Shown here: one piece after another, positions 17,046-23,627 of the stretch
How positions within the stretch are numbered: the stretch's first letter is position 1
How the letters are laid out: every line of letters begins with the position of its first letter
DNA from: CAYJPV01 sp964396055
Lineage (GTDB): Bacteria; Acidobacteriota; Vicinamibacteria; Vicinamibacterales; JAKQTR01
DNA: 24,646 nt
Direction of reading: 5' to 3'
NCBI GenBank assembly: GCA_964396055.1
Contig: CAYNDV010000065.1
Location: 1-24,646 of the forward strand
Program-made: the position numbers and the translations under genes
The notes under the pieces: generated by a model
What the model saw: the letters and a program-made list of their open reading frames with translations, nothing else
Database searches by the model: none
Told to the model about the DNA's origin: nothing

Positions 17046-17116
17046 TGTCACTCGACCCGCCGGCGATGCGCCGGCACCAGGACTCGTCTGACTTCTCATT
17101 CCCGAGGACAACGGCA

Positions 17117-18235
17117 ATGGCGAAATACAGGATTGCGTGGCTGCCTGGCGACGGCGTCGGCGTGGACGTCATGGACGCGACTCGCATCGTGCTCGACCGG
17201 CTCGGCTTCGACGCCGAGTACATCCACGGCGACATCGGCTGGGAGTTCTGGTGCAAGGAAGGCGACGCGCTGCCCGCGCGCACCATCGAGCTGCTGAAGC
17301 ACGTGGACGCCGCGCTGTTCGGCGCCATCACCTCCAAGCCGGTCAAGGCGGCCGAGGCCGAGCTGGTCCCCGCGCTGCGCGGCACGGGCCTCATCTACCG
17401 TTCGCCGATCGTCCGGATGCGGCAGATGTTCGATCTCTACACCTGCCTCCGCCCGTGCAAGGCGTACCCGGGCAATCCCCTCAACCTCCACGACAAGGTG
17501 GACATCGTCGTCTTCCGCGAGAACACCGAGGATCTCTACGCCGGGGTCGAGTTCTCGCCGGTGCCGCAGCAGCTGGCCGACGTGCTGCAGGCGTTGTCGA
17601 AGCCCTTCGGGCACTTCGCCGGGCTCGCGGGCGACCAGTACGCCGTGTCGTGCAAGATCAACACGCGCAGGGGCTCCGAGCGCATCATCGACGCGGCCTT
17701 CGCCTTCGCGCGCAAGCACGGGCGCAAGAAGGTCACCGTGGTGCACAAGGCCAACGTCGTGCGCGCCACCGACGGCCTGTTCCTCGAAATCGCGAAGGAC
17801 GTGGCCACCCGGTATCCGGAGATCACGTTCGACGAAGCCAACGTCGATGCCATGACGATGTGGCTGCTCAAGAACCCGCTGAATTACGACGTCCTGGTGG
17901 CGCCCAACCTGTACGGCGACATCGTGTCGGACCTCTGCGCGCAGATGGTGGGCGGGCTCGGCTTCGGCTGCTCGGGCAACATCGGCGACACGCTGGGCGT
18001 CTTCGAGCCGTCGCACGGGTCGGCCCCGAAGTACGCGGGCCTCTACAAGGTGAACCCGATCGCCACGATCCTGACCGCGAAGATGATGCTCGACTGGCTC
18101 GGCGAGGTCGATCTCGGCCGGCGCGTCGAGCAGGCGGTGGCCACGGTGATCCAGCAGGGCCAGGTCCGCACCTACGACATGGGCGGCCAGGCCACGACGA
18201 TCGAGATGGCGGAAGCCGTCGCGACGGAACTCTAG
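17117..18235 (+). CDS. Isocitrate/isopropylmalate-family dehydrogenase (beta-decarboxylating)
   Basis: 372 residues. The family oxidises and decarboxylates 3-substituted D-malates (isocitrate, 3-isopropylmalate, homoisocitrate, 3-methylmalate). Visible hallmarks are WLPGDGVGVDV (8-18), R102, R112 in DLYTCLRP, R134-ENTEDLY141, K211, D244, D268/D272 and GNIGDTLGVFEPSHGSAP (287-304). By eye, S113 of E. coli isocitrate dehydrogenase corresponds to S96, but N115 corresponds to I98, a hydrophobic residue as in isopropylmalate dehydrogenase (Leu). K305-Y306 matches the pair used for NADP in E. coli isocitrate dehydrogenase. ATG 17117 is chosen because GAGGA lies 8 bases upstream. It is the first gene of a five-gene operon, 24 bp before the lyase gene. 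The substrate cannot be fixed; annotation as plain icd or leuB would overreach. Confidence 0.9.
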   Translation: MAKYRIAWLPGDGVGVDVMDATRIVLDRLGFDAEYIHGDIGWEFWCKEGDALPARTIELLKHVDAALFGAITSKPVKAAEAELVPALRGTGLIYRSPIVRMRQMFDLYTCLRPCKAYPGNPLNLHDKVDIVVFRENTEDLYAGVEFSPVPQQLADVLQALSKPFGHFAGLAGDQYAVSCKINTRRGSERIIDAAFAFARKHGRKKVTVVHKANVVRATDGLFLEIAKDVATRYPEITFDEANVDAMTMWLLKNPLNYDVLVAPNLYGDIVSDLCAQMVGGLGFGCSGNIGDTLGVFEPSHGSAPKYAGLYKVNPIATILTAKMMLDWLGEVDLGRRVEQAVATVIQQGQVRTYDMGGQATTIEMAEAVATEL

Positions 18236-18259
18236 TCACCGGGCCGCGGAGGGGTGGCC

Positions 18260-19198
18260 ATGCCTGCACCAGTGTTCCACGACGTCGGCCTGCGCGACGG
18301 TCTGCAGATCGAAGAGCGGACCGTTCCGACCGACCGCAAGCTCCAGTGGCTCGACCGCCTGGCCGCGTCGGGCCTCGATCTCATCCAGGTGGGCTCCTTC
18401 GTCAACCCGCAGAAGGTGCCGCAGATGGCCGACACCGACGAGGTGTTCCGGCATCTGCGCGATCACCCGGCGCGGCGGGCGGGCGTGGCGTTCACCGGCC
18501 TCGTGCTGAACGAGAAGGGGCTCGAGCGCGGCCTCGCCTGCGGCGTGGACTATTTCTGCATGGGCGTGTCGGCCAGCGACACCCACAGCCGGAAGAACAC
18601 CGGCATGACCACGGCCGAGGCCACGGAGCGTATCATCGCGATGGGCCGGCAGGCTCTCGGTGCCGGCGCCCGCGTGCAGGTGTCGGTGCAGTCCGCGTTC
18701 GGCTGCGGGTTCGAGGGCCCGGTCCCGGCCGATCGCGTGCTGGGGATCGCGCGACGTTTCGCCGACGCGGGCCTGACGACGATCAGCCTGGCGGACACGG
18801 CGGGCCACGCGGATCCGGGGCAGGTCGAGGACCTGTTCAGCGCCGTCCTGGCGCTCGGCCCCGGCCTCACCGCGGCCTGTCACTTCCACGACACCTACGG
18901 CCTGGGCCTCGCCAACGTGCATGCGGCGTGGCGGTCGGGGGTGACGACGTTCGAATGCGCGTTCGGCGGCCTCGGCGGCTGCCCGTTCACGGCTGTGGCG
19001 GCCGGCAACGTGTGCACCGAGGACGTGCTGCACCTGTTCCACCGCCTGGGCCTGCGGGCCGACGTCACGCTGGACGCGGTCGTCGAGGTCGCGAAGGACG
19101 CCGCGGCGTTCTTCGAGCGGCCGCTGCCCGGCGTCATCCACCGCACGGGGCCGATCCCGCACGCGGGCCGGTTCGCGCCGGCGGCGCCGCGGGCCTGA
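18260..19198 (+). CDS. HMG-CoA lyase-family acyl-CoA lyase (possibly (R)-citramalyl-CoA lyase)
   Basis: 312 residues, about 33 kDa. Metal-dependent TIM-barrel lyase that splits or forms a beta-hydroxyacyl-CoA, giving acetyl-CoA and a keto acid. Active-site marks of HMG-CoA lyase are intact: FHDVGLRDGLQ (6-16, R12 and D13), metal histidines H208/H210 in HFHDTYGLGLANV and the G-loop cysteine C241 in GGLGGCPFTAVAAGN. Known family members act on 3-hydroxy-3-methylglutaryl-CoA or, in Chloroflexus, on (R)-citramalyl-CoA (a 34-kDa subunit). Start ATG 18260 is set by GGAGG at 18248-18252; the GTG at 18254 is too close to that site. It lies between a dehydrogenase gene and a CoA-transferase gene, so a role in a citramalate-like or citrate-like pathway is more likely than leucine breakdown. 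Confidence 0.9.
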   Translation: MPAPVFHDVGLRDGLQIEERTVPTDRKLQWLDRLAASGLDLIQVGSFVNPQKVPQMADTDEVFRHLRDHPARRAGVAFTGLVLNEKGLERGLACGVDYFCMGVSASDTHSRKNTGMTTAEATERIIAMGRQALGAGARVQVSVQSAFGCGFEGPVPADRVLGIARRFADAGLTTISLADTAGHADPGQVEDLFSAVLALGPGLTAACHFHDTYGLGLANVHAAWRSGVTTFECAFGGLGGCPFTAVAAGNVCTEDVLHLFHRLGLRADVTLDAVVEVAKDAAAFFERPLPGVIHRTGPIPHAGRFAPAAPRA

Positions 19199-19211
19199 GG
19201 GGGAGCTGCGT

Positions 19212-20405
19212 ATGTCTCTGCTTGCCGGAATCCGCGTGCTCGACCTCACCAACGTGCTGGCCGGGCCGTTTGCCACCATCCATCTCGCGCTGGCCGGCGC
19301 CGAGGTCATCAAGATCGAGAACCCGAAGGGCGGCGACCTGGCGCGCAAGCTGGGCAACGTGCCCGAGTTGAACCAGCAGCTCATGGGCACGAGTTTCCTG
19401 GCCCAGAACGCCAACAAGAAGTCGCTGACGCTCAACCTCAAGCTCGCGGAGGCGCGGGAGATCTTCACGACCCTCGCCCGCCGCGCCGACGTGGTCGTCG
19501 AGAATTTCCGGCCCGGCGTCATGGATCGCCTCGGCCTCGGCTACGCGGTGCTGCGCGCCGACAACCCCGGCCTCATCTACTGCGCCATCTCGGGCTTCGG
19601 CCAGACGGGCCCCGACGCGGCAAAGCCGGCCTACGACCAGATCGTCCAGGGCCTGAGCGGGGTGATGGACGTCAACGGCGACGACCGCCTGCACCCGCTG
19701 CGCTGCGGCTTCCCGGTGTGCGACACGGTGGGCGGCCTCAACGCCGCCTTCGCGATCATGGCCGCGCTCTACCACCGCCAGCGGACCGGCGAGGGCCAGT
19801 TCATCGACATCGCGATGCTCGACTCGATCATGCCGCTGATGGGCTGGGTCGCCGCCAACCTCCTCATCGGCGGCAAGCCGCCGGTGCCGATGGGCAACGA
19901 CAACTTCACGGCGGCGCCCTCGGGCACCTTCGCCACCCGGGACGGCTACATCAACATCGCCGCCAACGAGCAGACCCAATGGGAGTCGGTGTGTGACGCC
20001 CTGGGCGTCCCCGAGCTGAAGACGGACCCGCGCTTCGAGAAGCGCGACGTCCGCAAGGCCAACCGCAAGGCGCTGACACCGCTGCTCGAGGCCAGGCTCC
20101 GCGACCAGCCCACGGCACACTGGGTCGCGGTCCTGAACGACAAGGGTGTGCCATCCGGCGAGATTCTCGATCTCGCGTCGGCGCTGGCCGCCCCGCAGGT
20201 GGCGCACCGCGGCACCATCCAGGCGGTGCACGAGCCGGGCCTCGGCGATCTCAAGCTCTTCAACCTCACGGCCAAGTTCGAAAAGACGCCGGCCGCGATT
20301 ACCAGCCCGCCCCCGCGCCTGTCGGCGCACACCGACGCGATCCTCGGGGACCTGGGCTACTCGGCCGATCAGATTGCGGCCTTCCGTCAGAAAGGAGTCG
20401 TGTGA
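19212..20405 (+). CDS. CaiB/BaiF-family (class III) CoA-transferase
   Basis: 397 residues, standard length. It moves CoA between carboxylic acids through an aspartyl-CoA anhydride. Hallmarks are LAGIRVLDLTNVLAGPFAT (4-22), EVIKIENPKGGDLAR, VVENFRPGVMDRLGLGY and SGFGQTGPDAAKPAYD. The catalytic aspartate is D171 in GFPVCDTVGGL, followed by the family's G-x-GQFIDIAMLD. It begins 13 bp after the lyase stop, with GGGGAG before the ATG, and ends 3 bp before the LeuC-like gene. Its natural job in this operon is to load or unload CoA on the hydroxy-acid used by the lyase. Chloroflexus has CaiB/BaiF enzymes acting on citramalate. The donor could be succinyl-CoA or acetyl-CoA. Confidence 0.93.
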   Translation: MSLLAGIRVLDLTNVLAGPFATIHLALAGAEVIKIENPKGGDLARKLGNVPELNQQLMGTSFLAQNANKKSLTLNLKLAEAREIFTTLARRADVVVENFRPGVMDRLGLGYAVLRADNPGLIYCAISGFGQTGPDAAKPAYDQIVQGLSGVMDVNGDDRLHPLRCGFPVCDTVGGLNAAFAIMAALYHRQRTGEGQFIDIAMLDSIMPLMGWVAANLLIGGKPPVPMGNDNFTAAPSGTFATRDGYINIAANEQTQWESVCDALGVPELKTDPRFEKRDVRKANRKALTPLLEARLRDQPTAHWVAVLNDKGVPSGEILDLASALAAPQVAHRGTIQAVHEPGLGDLKLFNLTAKFEKTPAAITSPPPRLSAHTDAILGDLGYSADQIAAFRQKGVV

Positions 20406-20408
20406 GTC

Positions 20409-21698
20409 ATGGGCCTCACGATGTCGCAGAAGATCCTGGCGCGCGCCGCCGGCCTGCCCACCGTCAACGTCGGCGACGTGGTCGAGCCGAAGGTCGATCT
20501 CGCCATGTCGCACGAGAACACGGCGCTCATCCTCAACCAGTTCCTCGAGATCTACAAGGGCACGGGCCTCGAGCCGCGGGTGTGGGACCCGTCGCGCATC
20601 GCCGTCATCTTCGATCACCGGGTGCCGGCGGAGACGGCCAAGACGGCCACCAACCAGAAGAAGGTGCGCGAGTTCGTCGCGCAGCAGGGCATCACGAAGT
20701 TCCACGACATCCGCGGGGATGAGGGCGGCATCTGCCACCAGATCCTCCCGGAGATGGGCTACGTGCGCCCGGGCTTCGTCGTGGCCGGCACCGACAGCCA
20801 CACGACCAGCCACGGCGCCCTCGGCGCCTTCGCCTTCGGCATCGGCGCCACCGAGTCGGCGTCGGTCTGGGCCCTGGGCCGCGTCCTGAACGTCGAGGTG
20901 CCGGGCACCATCCGCGTCGTCGCGCGGGGCCGCTTCAGCCCGATGGTGACGCCGAAGGACCTGATCCTCCACCTGGTGGGCACGCTCTCCGCCGAGGGCG
21001 CGAACTACAAGGTCATCGAATACCACGGCGACGCGATCAGGGACATGTCGGTGTCGGGCCGCCTCACGCTCGCCAACATGTCGGTGGAGGCCGGCGCCAC
21101 CTCCGGCATCGTGCCCGCCGACGCCGAGACCGAGCGTTACCTGCGCGAGGAGGCGGGCGTCACCGACCCGATCGAGCTCGTGCAGCCCGACCCCGACGCC
21201 GTCTACGAGCGCACGATCGAGGTGGACGTCTCGACGCTGGCGCCGCAGCTCGCCTGCCCGCACACGGTGGACAACGTGAAGCCCGTCACCGACGTGCGCG
21301 GCCGACCGGTGCACCAGATCGTCATCGGCTCGTGCACCAACGGCCGGCTCGACGATCTCGAGATCGCCGCCGGCCTCCTGCGCGGCCGGCGCGTGGCGCG
21401 GGGCGTGCGCATGCTGGTCTTCCCCGCCTCCTGGCGGATCTACAAGGACGCCATGAAACGCGGCTACCTGGCGGACCTCATGGAGGCCGGCGCGGTCATC
21501 ATGAACCCGGGCTGCGGGTGCTGCCTGGGCGTGCACCAGGGCGCCCTGGGCGATGGCGAGACGGCCCTGTCCACCACGAACCGGAATTTCAAGGGCCGGA
21601 TGGGCAACCCGGCGTCCGACGTCTACCTCTGTTCGCCGGCCGTGGCCGCCGCCAGCGCGCTCACCGGCGTCATCACCGATCCGCGGCAGGAGGGCTGA
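20409..21698 (+). CDS. Aconitase-superfamily hydro-lyase, large subunit (LeuC/homoaconitase-like)
   Basis: 429 residues, the size of the two-subunit LeuC/HacA type rather than AcnA. It holds the [4Fe-4S] cluster: C309 in IGSCTNGRLDDL, C369 and C372 in NPGCGCCLGVHQG. Also visible are AGTDSHTTSHGALGAFAFGIGATE (127-150) and MSVEAGATSGIVPAD. The family moves a hydroxyl between neighbouring carbons by dehydration and rehydration (isopropylmalate, homocitrate, citramalate, dimethylmalate). Start ATG 20409 has AAAGGAG 11 bases upstream; ATG 20421 (MSQKIL) is an alternative. The partner small subunit follows after 5 bp. A separate, intact acnA at 51-2735 makes a plain TCA-cycle role less likely. Specificity is undetermined. 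Confidence 0.94.
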   Translation: MGLTMSQKILARAAGLPTVNVGDVVEPKVDLAMSHENTALILNQFLEIYKGTGLEPRVWDPSRIAVIFDHRVPAETAKTATNQKKVREFVAQQGITKFHDIRGDEGGICHQILPEMGYVRPGFVVAGTDSHTTSHGALGAFAFGIGATESASVWALGRVLNVEVPGTIRVVARGRFSPMVTPKDLILHLVGTLSAEGANYKVIEYHGDAIRDMSVSGRLTLANMSVEAGATSGIVPADAETERYLREEAGVTDPIELVQPDPDAVYERTIEVDVSTLAPQLACPHTVDNVKPVTDVRGRPVHQIVIGSCTNGRLDDLEIAAGLLRGRRVARGVRMLVFPASWRIYKDAMKRGYLADLMEAGAVIMNPGCGCCLGVHQGALGDGETALSTTNRNFKGRMGNPASDVYLCSPAVAAASALTGVITDPRQEG

Positions 21699-21703
21699 GC
21701 ACC

Positions 21704-22195
21704 ATGGCACCAGTGGTCTACACCGTCGGCGACGACGTGTCGACAGACACGATCTACCCCGGCAAGTTCATGGCGACCGTCCTGCCCACGGAGACGCCCC
21801 AGTTCTGCTTCTACGACGACCGCGAGTTCAACACGGCCCTCGTGAAGAAGCAGGTGCCGGCCGGCGGGATCGTCGTCGCGGGCCAGAACTTCGGGTGCGG
21901 CTCGTCGCGCGAGCAGGCGGCCTCCACGCTCAAGGGGCACGGCCTGGTCATCGTCGCGCGCGGCTTCGCCCGCATCTTCCTGCAGAACGGCATCAATCTC
22001 GGCCTGCCGATGGTCATCTGCCCGGCCGTCGAGGCCGCGGCAGGCGACGAGCTCGACCTGCAGCCGGGCGTCGTGCGCAACGTGACAACCGGGCGCGAGT
22101 TCCCGGTGGTGCCGCTCCCCCGGGCGCGCCAGGCCATCATCGACGCGGGCGGGCTGATTCCCTACACCCGGGCGCTGCTCACGGCACGCACGTAG
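21704..22195 (+). CDS. Aconitase-superfamily hydro-lyase, small subunit (LeuD/homoaconitase-like)
   Basis: 163 residues: the swivelling domain that completes the active site of the LeuC-like partner. VYTVGDDVSTDTIYPG (5-20) and GQNFGCGSSREQA (the substrate-binding GSSR) are diagnostic, as is GFARIFLQNGINLGLP. In isopropylmalate isomerase and homoaconitase the residues after DTD-x-I-P-(A/G)-(R/K) are YLRL or YLRT and set specificity; here this place reads KFMAT, lacking the Arg. That suggests a different substrate or binding mode, though the alignment is by eye. The stop TAG (22193-22195) overlaps the first unit of the heptamer array that follows. Confidence 0.94.
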   Translation: MAPVVYTVGDDVSTDTIYPGKFMATVLPTETPQFCFYDDREFNTALVKKQVPAGGIVVAGQNFGCGSSREQAASTLKGHGLVIVARGFARIFLQNGINLGLPMVICPAVEAAAGDELDLQPGVVRNVTTGREFPVVPLPRARQAIIDAGGLIPYTRALLTART

Positions 22196-22291
22196 GTTCA
22201 CGGTTCAGGGTTCAGGGTTCAGGGTTCAGGGTTCACGGTTCACGGTTCAGCGTTCGACGCCACGAACCGGGAACCGCGAACCGGGAACCGC
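22195..22291. repeat. Heptamer array GGTTCAG/C followed by an inverted heptamer array GAACCGG/C
   Basis: Eight contiguous heptamers GGTTCA(G/C) run from 22195 to 22250. After a short linker come four GAACCG(G/C) heptamers (22264-22291). GAACC is the complement of GGTTC, so the second array is an inverted, diverged copy and the two can fold into a long imperfect hairpin. For example, CGGTTC at 22243-22248 pairs with GAACCG at 22264-22269. The array starts on the last base of the leuD-like stop codon and ends 43 bp before the second hsp20. It may act as an operon terminator. Confidence 0.85.
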
Positions 22292-22334
22292 CGTGAGGCC
22301 CAACGGCCCGTGGAATGTGCGATCATGAGGGTCT

Positions 22335-22793
22335 ATGGCCGGCACCGACTCCCTGCCCGTCGCGGAGGTGGACGACCTCGGCCGTGAGGTCGAGCAGCTC
22401 TTCGCGGACCTCGACCGGGCGCGGCCCCTCGACCAGCGGCTGCTGCCCGGCGTCTTCTCGCCCACGCTCGACGCGATCGAAACGCCCGAGGCCATCGAGA
22501 TCGTCGTCGACGTGCCCGGCGTGGTGCCCGACGACCTGCGGGTGCTGCTGCGCGGCAACGTCGTGATCGTGGCCGGCGGCAAGCAGCCGCCCAACGCCGC
22601 CGAGCGGGCCCGTGCCAGCTTCCACCTGGTGGAGCGCGATTTCGGCCGCTTCGCGCGCGCCGTGCGCCTCAACAGCGCCTTCGACGGCGCGCGCGCCACG
22701 GCCACCCTGAGCGGCGGCGAACTGCGCGTCCGCATCCCGCGCCTCGACGAGCGGCGCAGCCGCGGCGTCCTGGTGCCGGTCCGCCGGGCCTGA
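22335..22793 (+). CDS. Small heat-shock protein, Hsp20/alpha-crystallin family (second copy)
   Basis: 152 residues, diverged from the Hsp20 at 16237-16683. The N-terminal 45 residues are acidic and helical (VDDLGREVEQLFADLD), unlike the WDPF-type start of the first copy. The alpha-crystallin domain spans about 45-140: LDAIETPEAIEIVVDVPGV, HLVERDFGRFARAVRLNSAFD and GGELRVRIPRL. The V-L-V tail (RGVLVPVRRA) fits the I-x-I-type motif that docks subunits. Start ATG 22335 is preceded by GAGG. The ymdB-like gene starts 5 bp after its stop, suggesting a hsp20-ymdB-xseA transcription unit. Confidence 0.92.
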   Translation: MAGTDSLPVAEVDDLGREVEQLFADLDRARPLDQRLLPGVFSPTLDAIETPEAIEIVVDVPGVVPDDLRVLLRGNVVIVAGGKQPPNAAERARASFHLVERDFGRFARAVRLNSAFDGARATATLSGGELRVRIPRLDERRSRGVLVPVRRA

Positions 22794-22798
22794 CGCGC

Positions 22799-23626
22799 AT
22801 GCGCATCCTGTTCATCGGCGACGTCTTCGGCCGCCCCGGGCGCGACATGGTGCGCCGCGCCCTGCCGTTGCTCGCCGACCGCTTCGGCCTCGACTGCACG
22901 ATCGCGAACGTGGAGAACGCCGCGGCCGGGTCGGGCATCACGCGCGACACGGGCGACGAACTGCTCTCGCGCGGCATCGACGTGATGACCACCGGCAACC
23001 ACGTCTGGGACAAGCGCGAGGCGATCACCTACGTGGGCGCCGAGCCCCGGCTGCTCCGGCCCGTCAACATGTCGGCCGCCGCGCCGGGCCGCGGCACCGC
23101 CGTCGTCCGCACCGCCGCCGGACGGCCCGTCGGCGTCGTGAACGTGATGGGCCGCGTGTTCATGCCTCCCGTCGACGATCCCTTCGCCGCCGCCGCGGCC
23201 GCCGTGGAGCGGCTCCGGGCCGAGTGCCGGATCATCCTCGTGGACATGCACGCCGAGGCCAGCGCCGAGAAGATTGCCATGGGCTGGCACCTGGCCGGCA
23301 CGGTGACGGCCGTCGTCGGCACCCACACGCACGTGCCGACGGCCGACGCCCGCATCCTGCCGGGCGGCACGGCGTACGTCACCGACGTCGGCATGACGGG
23401 CCCCCACGACTCGATCATCGGCATGACGCGCGAGACGGCGATGGTGCGGTTCCTCACCGGCATGCCCGCCCGCATGGAGCCCGCCGCGGACAACCCGCGG
23501 CTGCAGGCCGTCATCATCGACGCCGACGAGGCCACGGGCCGGGCCGTGGCCATCGAACGCCTCGACTGGTCCCTCGACGACGTGAAGCAGGCGCGCCGCG
23601 AGGCGGGCGCCGACGAGGCCGACTGA
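22799..23626 (+). CDS. ymdB: YmdB-family metallophosphoesterase
   Basis: 275 residues, the family's usual size. Dinuclear metal site residues are all present: D8 (FIGDVFGRPGR), E39-N40 (NVENAAAG), N67-H68 (TTGNHVWD), H151 (VDMHAEA), H176 and H178 (GTHTHVPTAD). In Bacillus the family hydrolyses 2',3'-cyclic nucleotides and affects biofilm formation; the substrate here is inferred from the family. VMGRVFMPPVDDPF and EKIAMGWHLAGTVTAVVGTHTH are the conserved blocks. It starts at ATG 22799, 5 bp after the Hsp20 stop, and xseA starts 1 bp after its stop. Confidence 0.95.
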   Translation: MRILFIGDVFGRPGRDMVRRALPLLADRFGLDCTIANVENAAAGSGITRDTGDELLSRGIDVMTTGNHVWDKREAITYVGAEPRLLRPVNMSAAAPGRGTAVVRTAAGRPVGVVNVMGRVFMPPVDDPFAAAAAAVERLRAECRIILVDMHAEASAEKIAMGWHLAGTVTAVVGTHTHVPTADARILPGGTAYVTDVGMTGPHDSIIGMTRETAMVRFLTGMPARMEPAADNPRLQAVIIDADEATGRAVAIERLDWSLDDVKQARREAGADEAD

Positions 23627-23627
23627 C

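Noticed and set aside
16793..17091. Two small plus-strand open frames in the AT-rich region before the dehydrogenase operon
   Set aside because: No ribosome binding site, composition dictated by the heptamer array, and no recognisable product; a leader peptide cannot be supported.
19134..21710. An 858-codon minus-strand open frame over the CoA-transferase and LeuC-like genes
   Set aside because: It is antisense to two clearly recognisable enzymes, is full of His, Arg, Asp and Val in low-complexity runs, and matches no family. Long antisense frames are expected at this GC content.
17117..22195. Ordinary leucine operon (leuB, leuA-like, leuC, leuD)
   Set aside because: The lyase has HMG-CoA lyase active-site motifs rather than those of isopropylmalate synthase and lacks the LeuA C-terminal regulatory domain; a CaiB/BaiF CoA-transferase has no place in leucine synthesis.
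22195..22291. CRISPR array or attachment site
   Set aside because: Units are 7 bp with no spacers and there are no cas or integrase genes in the window.
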